From Draconibacterium sp. (GTDB lineage Bacteria; Bacteroidota; Bacteroidia; Bacteroidales; Prolixibacteraceae), in assembly GCA_015493625.1 (NCBI GenBank), contig WGCT01000097.1:1-6537 (forward strand): DNA of 6,537 nt, in the 5' to 3' direction. Under the pieces are notes generated by a model. It ran no database searches, was not told the DNA's origin, and was given only the letters and a program-made list of their open reading frames with translations. Positions 4,984 to 6,537 of this stretch are shown here, in pieces (position 1 is the first letter of the stretch; each line of letters begins with the position of its first letter). Made by a program: the position numbers and the translations under genes.

Positions 4984-6537
4984 TTACCTAAAAAGAATTT
5001 CACTGTTTGAATCGATACTAAAAATCCGTTCTTCTTTTTTGCCCCCTTTTTCTTTTAGCCAATACAATGCTTTTGAAGGAATTTGTTTAAAATGAAGTGG
5101 CTTTCTTTTAACAGCTTTTTGTTCGCCAATGAGTTTCCACCTGTTCTGCCAATAATACAATTGATAAGTGGCACCGGTCTTAAAGTGTGCCTCGCGAATT
5201 TCGTCAGTAGTTTTTACAATGGCTCTTTGAGTGGTACCGTAAAAATTCTGGTTGATTTTATGAACCGTATCGGGATTAAAATAGTGCAAATTCCCAATTT
5301 TATCAACCAAAAAAGGCTGGTTAAAATAGATTAATGAGTCGCCTTTATAAAAAACACCTGCATAGACAATATCTTTTCCTAGATTTTTAAAACGAACTAC
5401 CTTTTTATCCCTGTCGAGTTTTCCCCAGGCAGTAGGTTCCCATTTACCGCTGTTAAAAACAGCTAAATAGCCAAAGTTGATACTGTCGGGAATGGGAATT
5501 GCAATTTTGGGTTGTATGTTTACCGTTTCAATATATTCATTGGTTACATCAATATAGTGTTTACTACGCAACCACCTTGGTACTTTTTCGTAATCGGGTT
5601 TAATATTCGACAGGCAATTTTGCTGAGTTGAAAATGTTTTCCGATATACTTTTGCCTTTTTATTATTTAGTTGATATTCGCCCGGATTATTTAACGCTCC
5701 CATAAAAATAATTACTTTGCCGTTTTTGTCGTAGGTAGCATTCCAGGCGTGGTTATTACCTGTTGTCGGCCAGTGGGTAACATAATCGGTCATTACCGGA
5801 ATGCCGTTGGCACGCATAGCATAAGCGGCAAGATTGGTCATATCTTCGCAACGCCCTACTTTTGTCTGCTCCATTTCTGCCAGACCCAAATCGGTTGGAT
5901 GACGGTACAAACGCGCATCGAACTTAAACCACGATTTTAAATCGCTGTTAATTCGTTCTGCTGCTTCAATGGGGTCGTTTATATCGTTTAAACTGTCTTT
6001 AAGCCACTTGTATTTTTCCACAAAATGCGACCGCCACTCTTCAAGTGGTTCGTTACTTCCTCGGTAAGGTAAAATATATTCACAAAATTTATCGAACGAT
6101 AATTTCGCTGCCCAGGGATTTTGCCACGCTTTAAATGCTAAATCGATATTATTAATCAGGTATGAAGCTGTTATAATCTTACTATCGTAAATTACGGTAT
6201 CGCGTACATTCTCTATTGTTCCAATTCTGTTTTCTATGGAATCCCAGGCTTCAACCATTGTTTTATAATCGGGATAATCGAGAACATCAAAAGCTACCCG
6301 GGTTTTGCTTGTATCTACCAATTTTGATTTGTTATACGAATGCCCCAACATATTTTCAATAAGGAATTCAGCCGCCTGTAATTTTAAACTGTCTTTCGAA
6401 TCTTTTCGATAATATTTCAGCACTTCAATTAATTCGGTTTTATTGCTGCCTGCCTCATTAAATACACTATTTATTGCTTCTGAATATTCGCTTTTTTGCC
6501 GGCACGAAATAATTGTAATAAATAGTAAGGGTAAAAT
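4984..6537 (-). CDS. Transglutaminase-like lipoprotein, N-terminus cut by the window end
   Basis: The frame is open from the right edge of the window, giving 517 visible residues; probably only the first few codons are missing. The visible start, ILPLLFITIISC, is the hydrophobic core and lipobox (IISC, Cys at 6502-6504) of a lipoprotein signal peptide, so the mature protein should be lipid-anchored in the envelope. An internal GTG at 6423 would discard this signal and is not the real start. About residues 45-70 hold DSLKLQAAEFLIENMLGH, which I recall as the typical N-terminal block of a Bacteroidota transglutaminase-domain family. The catalytic-like core is GRCEDMTNLAAYAMRANGIP (Cys at visible residue 230) followed by NNHAWN (His 263). 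The usual third residue, Asp, is not obvious at normal spacing. The C-terminal 200 residues look beta-rich without recognised motifs. The role could be a peptide-bond hydrolase or a non-catalytic scaffold; the substrate is unknown. Confidence 0.88.
   Translation of the reverse strand: MLPLLFITIISCRQKSEYSEAINSVFNEAGSNKTELIEVLKYYRKDSKDSLKLQAAEFLIENMLGHSYNKSKLVDTSKTRVAFDVLDYPDYKTMVEAWDSIENRIGTIENVRDTVIYDSKIITASYLINNIDLAFKAWQNPWAAKLSFDKFCEYILPYRGSNEPLEEWRSHFVEKYKWLKDSLNDINDPIEAAERINSDLKSWFKFDARLYRHPTDLGLAEMEQTKVGRCEDMTNLAAYAMRANGIPVMTDYVTHWPTTGNNHAWNATYDKNGKVIIFMGALNNPGEYQLNNKKAKVYRKTFSTQQNCLSNIKPDYEKVPRWLRSKHYIDVTNEYIETVNIQPKIAIPIPDSINFGYLAVFNSGKWEPTAWGKLDRDKKVVRFKNLGKDIVYAGVFYKGDSLIYFNQPFLVDKIGNLHYFNPDTVHKINQNFYGTTQRAIVKTTDEIREAHFKTGATYQLYYWQNRWKLIGEQKAVKRKPLHFKQIPSKALYWLKEKGGKKEERIFSIDSNSEILFR

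Noticed and set aside
5083..5940. Plus-strand open frames opposite the transglutaminase-like gene
   Set aside because: They are antisense shadows of a long conserved coding frame and have no recognisable domains.

Overview
The window looks like a fragment of a Bacteroidota chromosome. The strongest clues are a secreted protein with a type IX secretion (T9SS) C-terminal sorting domain, a lipoprotein of a Bacteroidota transglutaminase-like family, A+T-rich spacers, and no clear Shine-Dalgarno sequence before the starts that can be examined. The overall feel is close to Marinilabiliales or Prolixibacteraceae, but that rank is a guess. The first 19 bases are not genomic: they equal the Tn5/Nextera mosaic-end adapter. 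The left edge is therefore a library-fragment end carried into an assembly. The right edge cuts a gene.

Left half, plus strand (23-3057): a complete thioredoxin gene (trxA) closed by a clear intrinsic terminator; a DUF58 protein (von Willebrand A-like, metal-binding MIDAS motif) that starts at TTG; and, 110 bases later, a complete ComM/YifB-type Mg-chelatase-like AAA+ ATPase. DUF58 and comM may be co-transcribed. Trx probably ends its own transcript.

Middle (3058-3297): a convergent spacer with a G+C-richer patch and several short inverted repeats. It looks like a decayed dispersed intergenic element.

Right half, minus strand: a secreted LVIVD-repeat protein with a T9SS sorting domain (3298-4500); a 483-base spacer packed with repeats (4501-4983); and a transglutaminase-like lipoprotein (4984 to beyond 6537). 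The lipoprotein reading frame runs off the window, and its lipobox is visible upstream of the internal GTG that a start caller would choose.

The two halves have no obvious functional link. The left side is cytosolic housekeeping (redox, DNA uptake/recombination, a VWA-type adaptor). The right side is envelope or secreted protein. I do not see a clearly new system. The points most worth following up are the DUF58-ComM pairing, the two repeat-rich spacers, and the adapter contamination.
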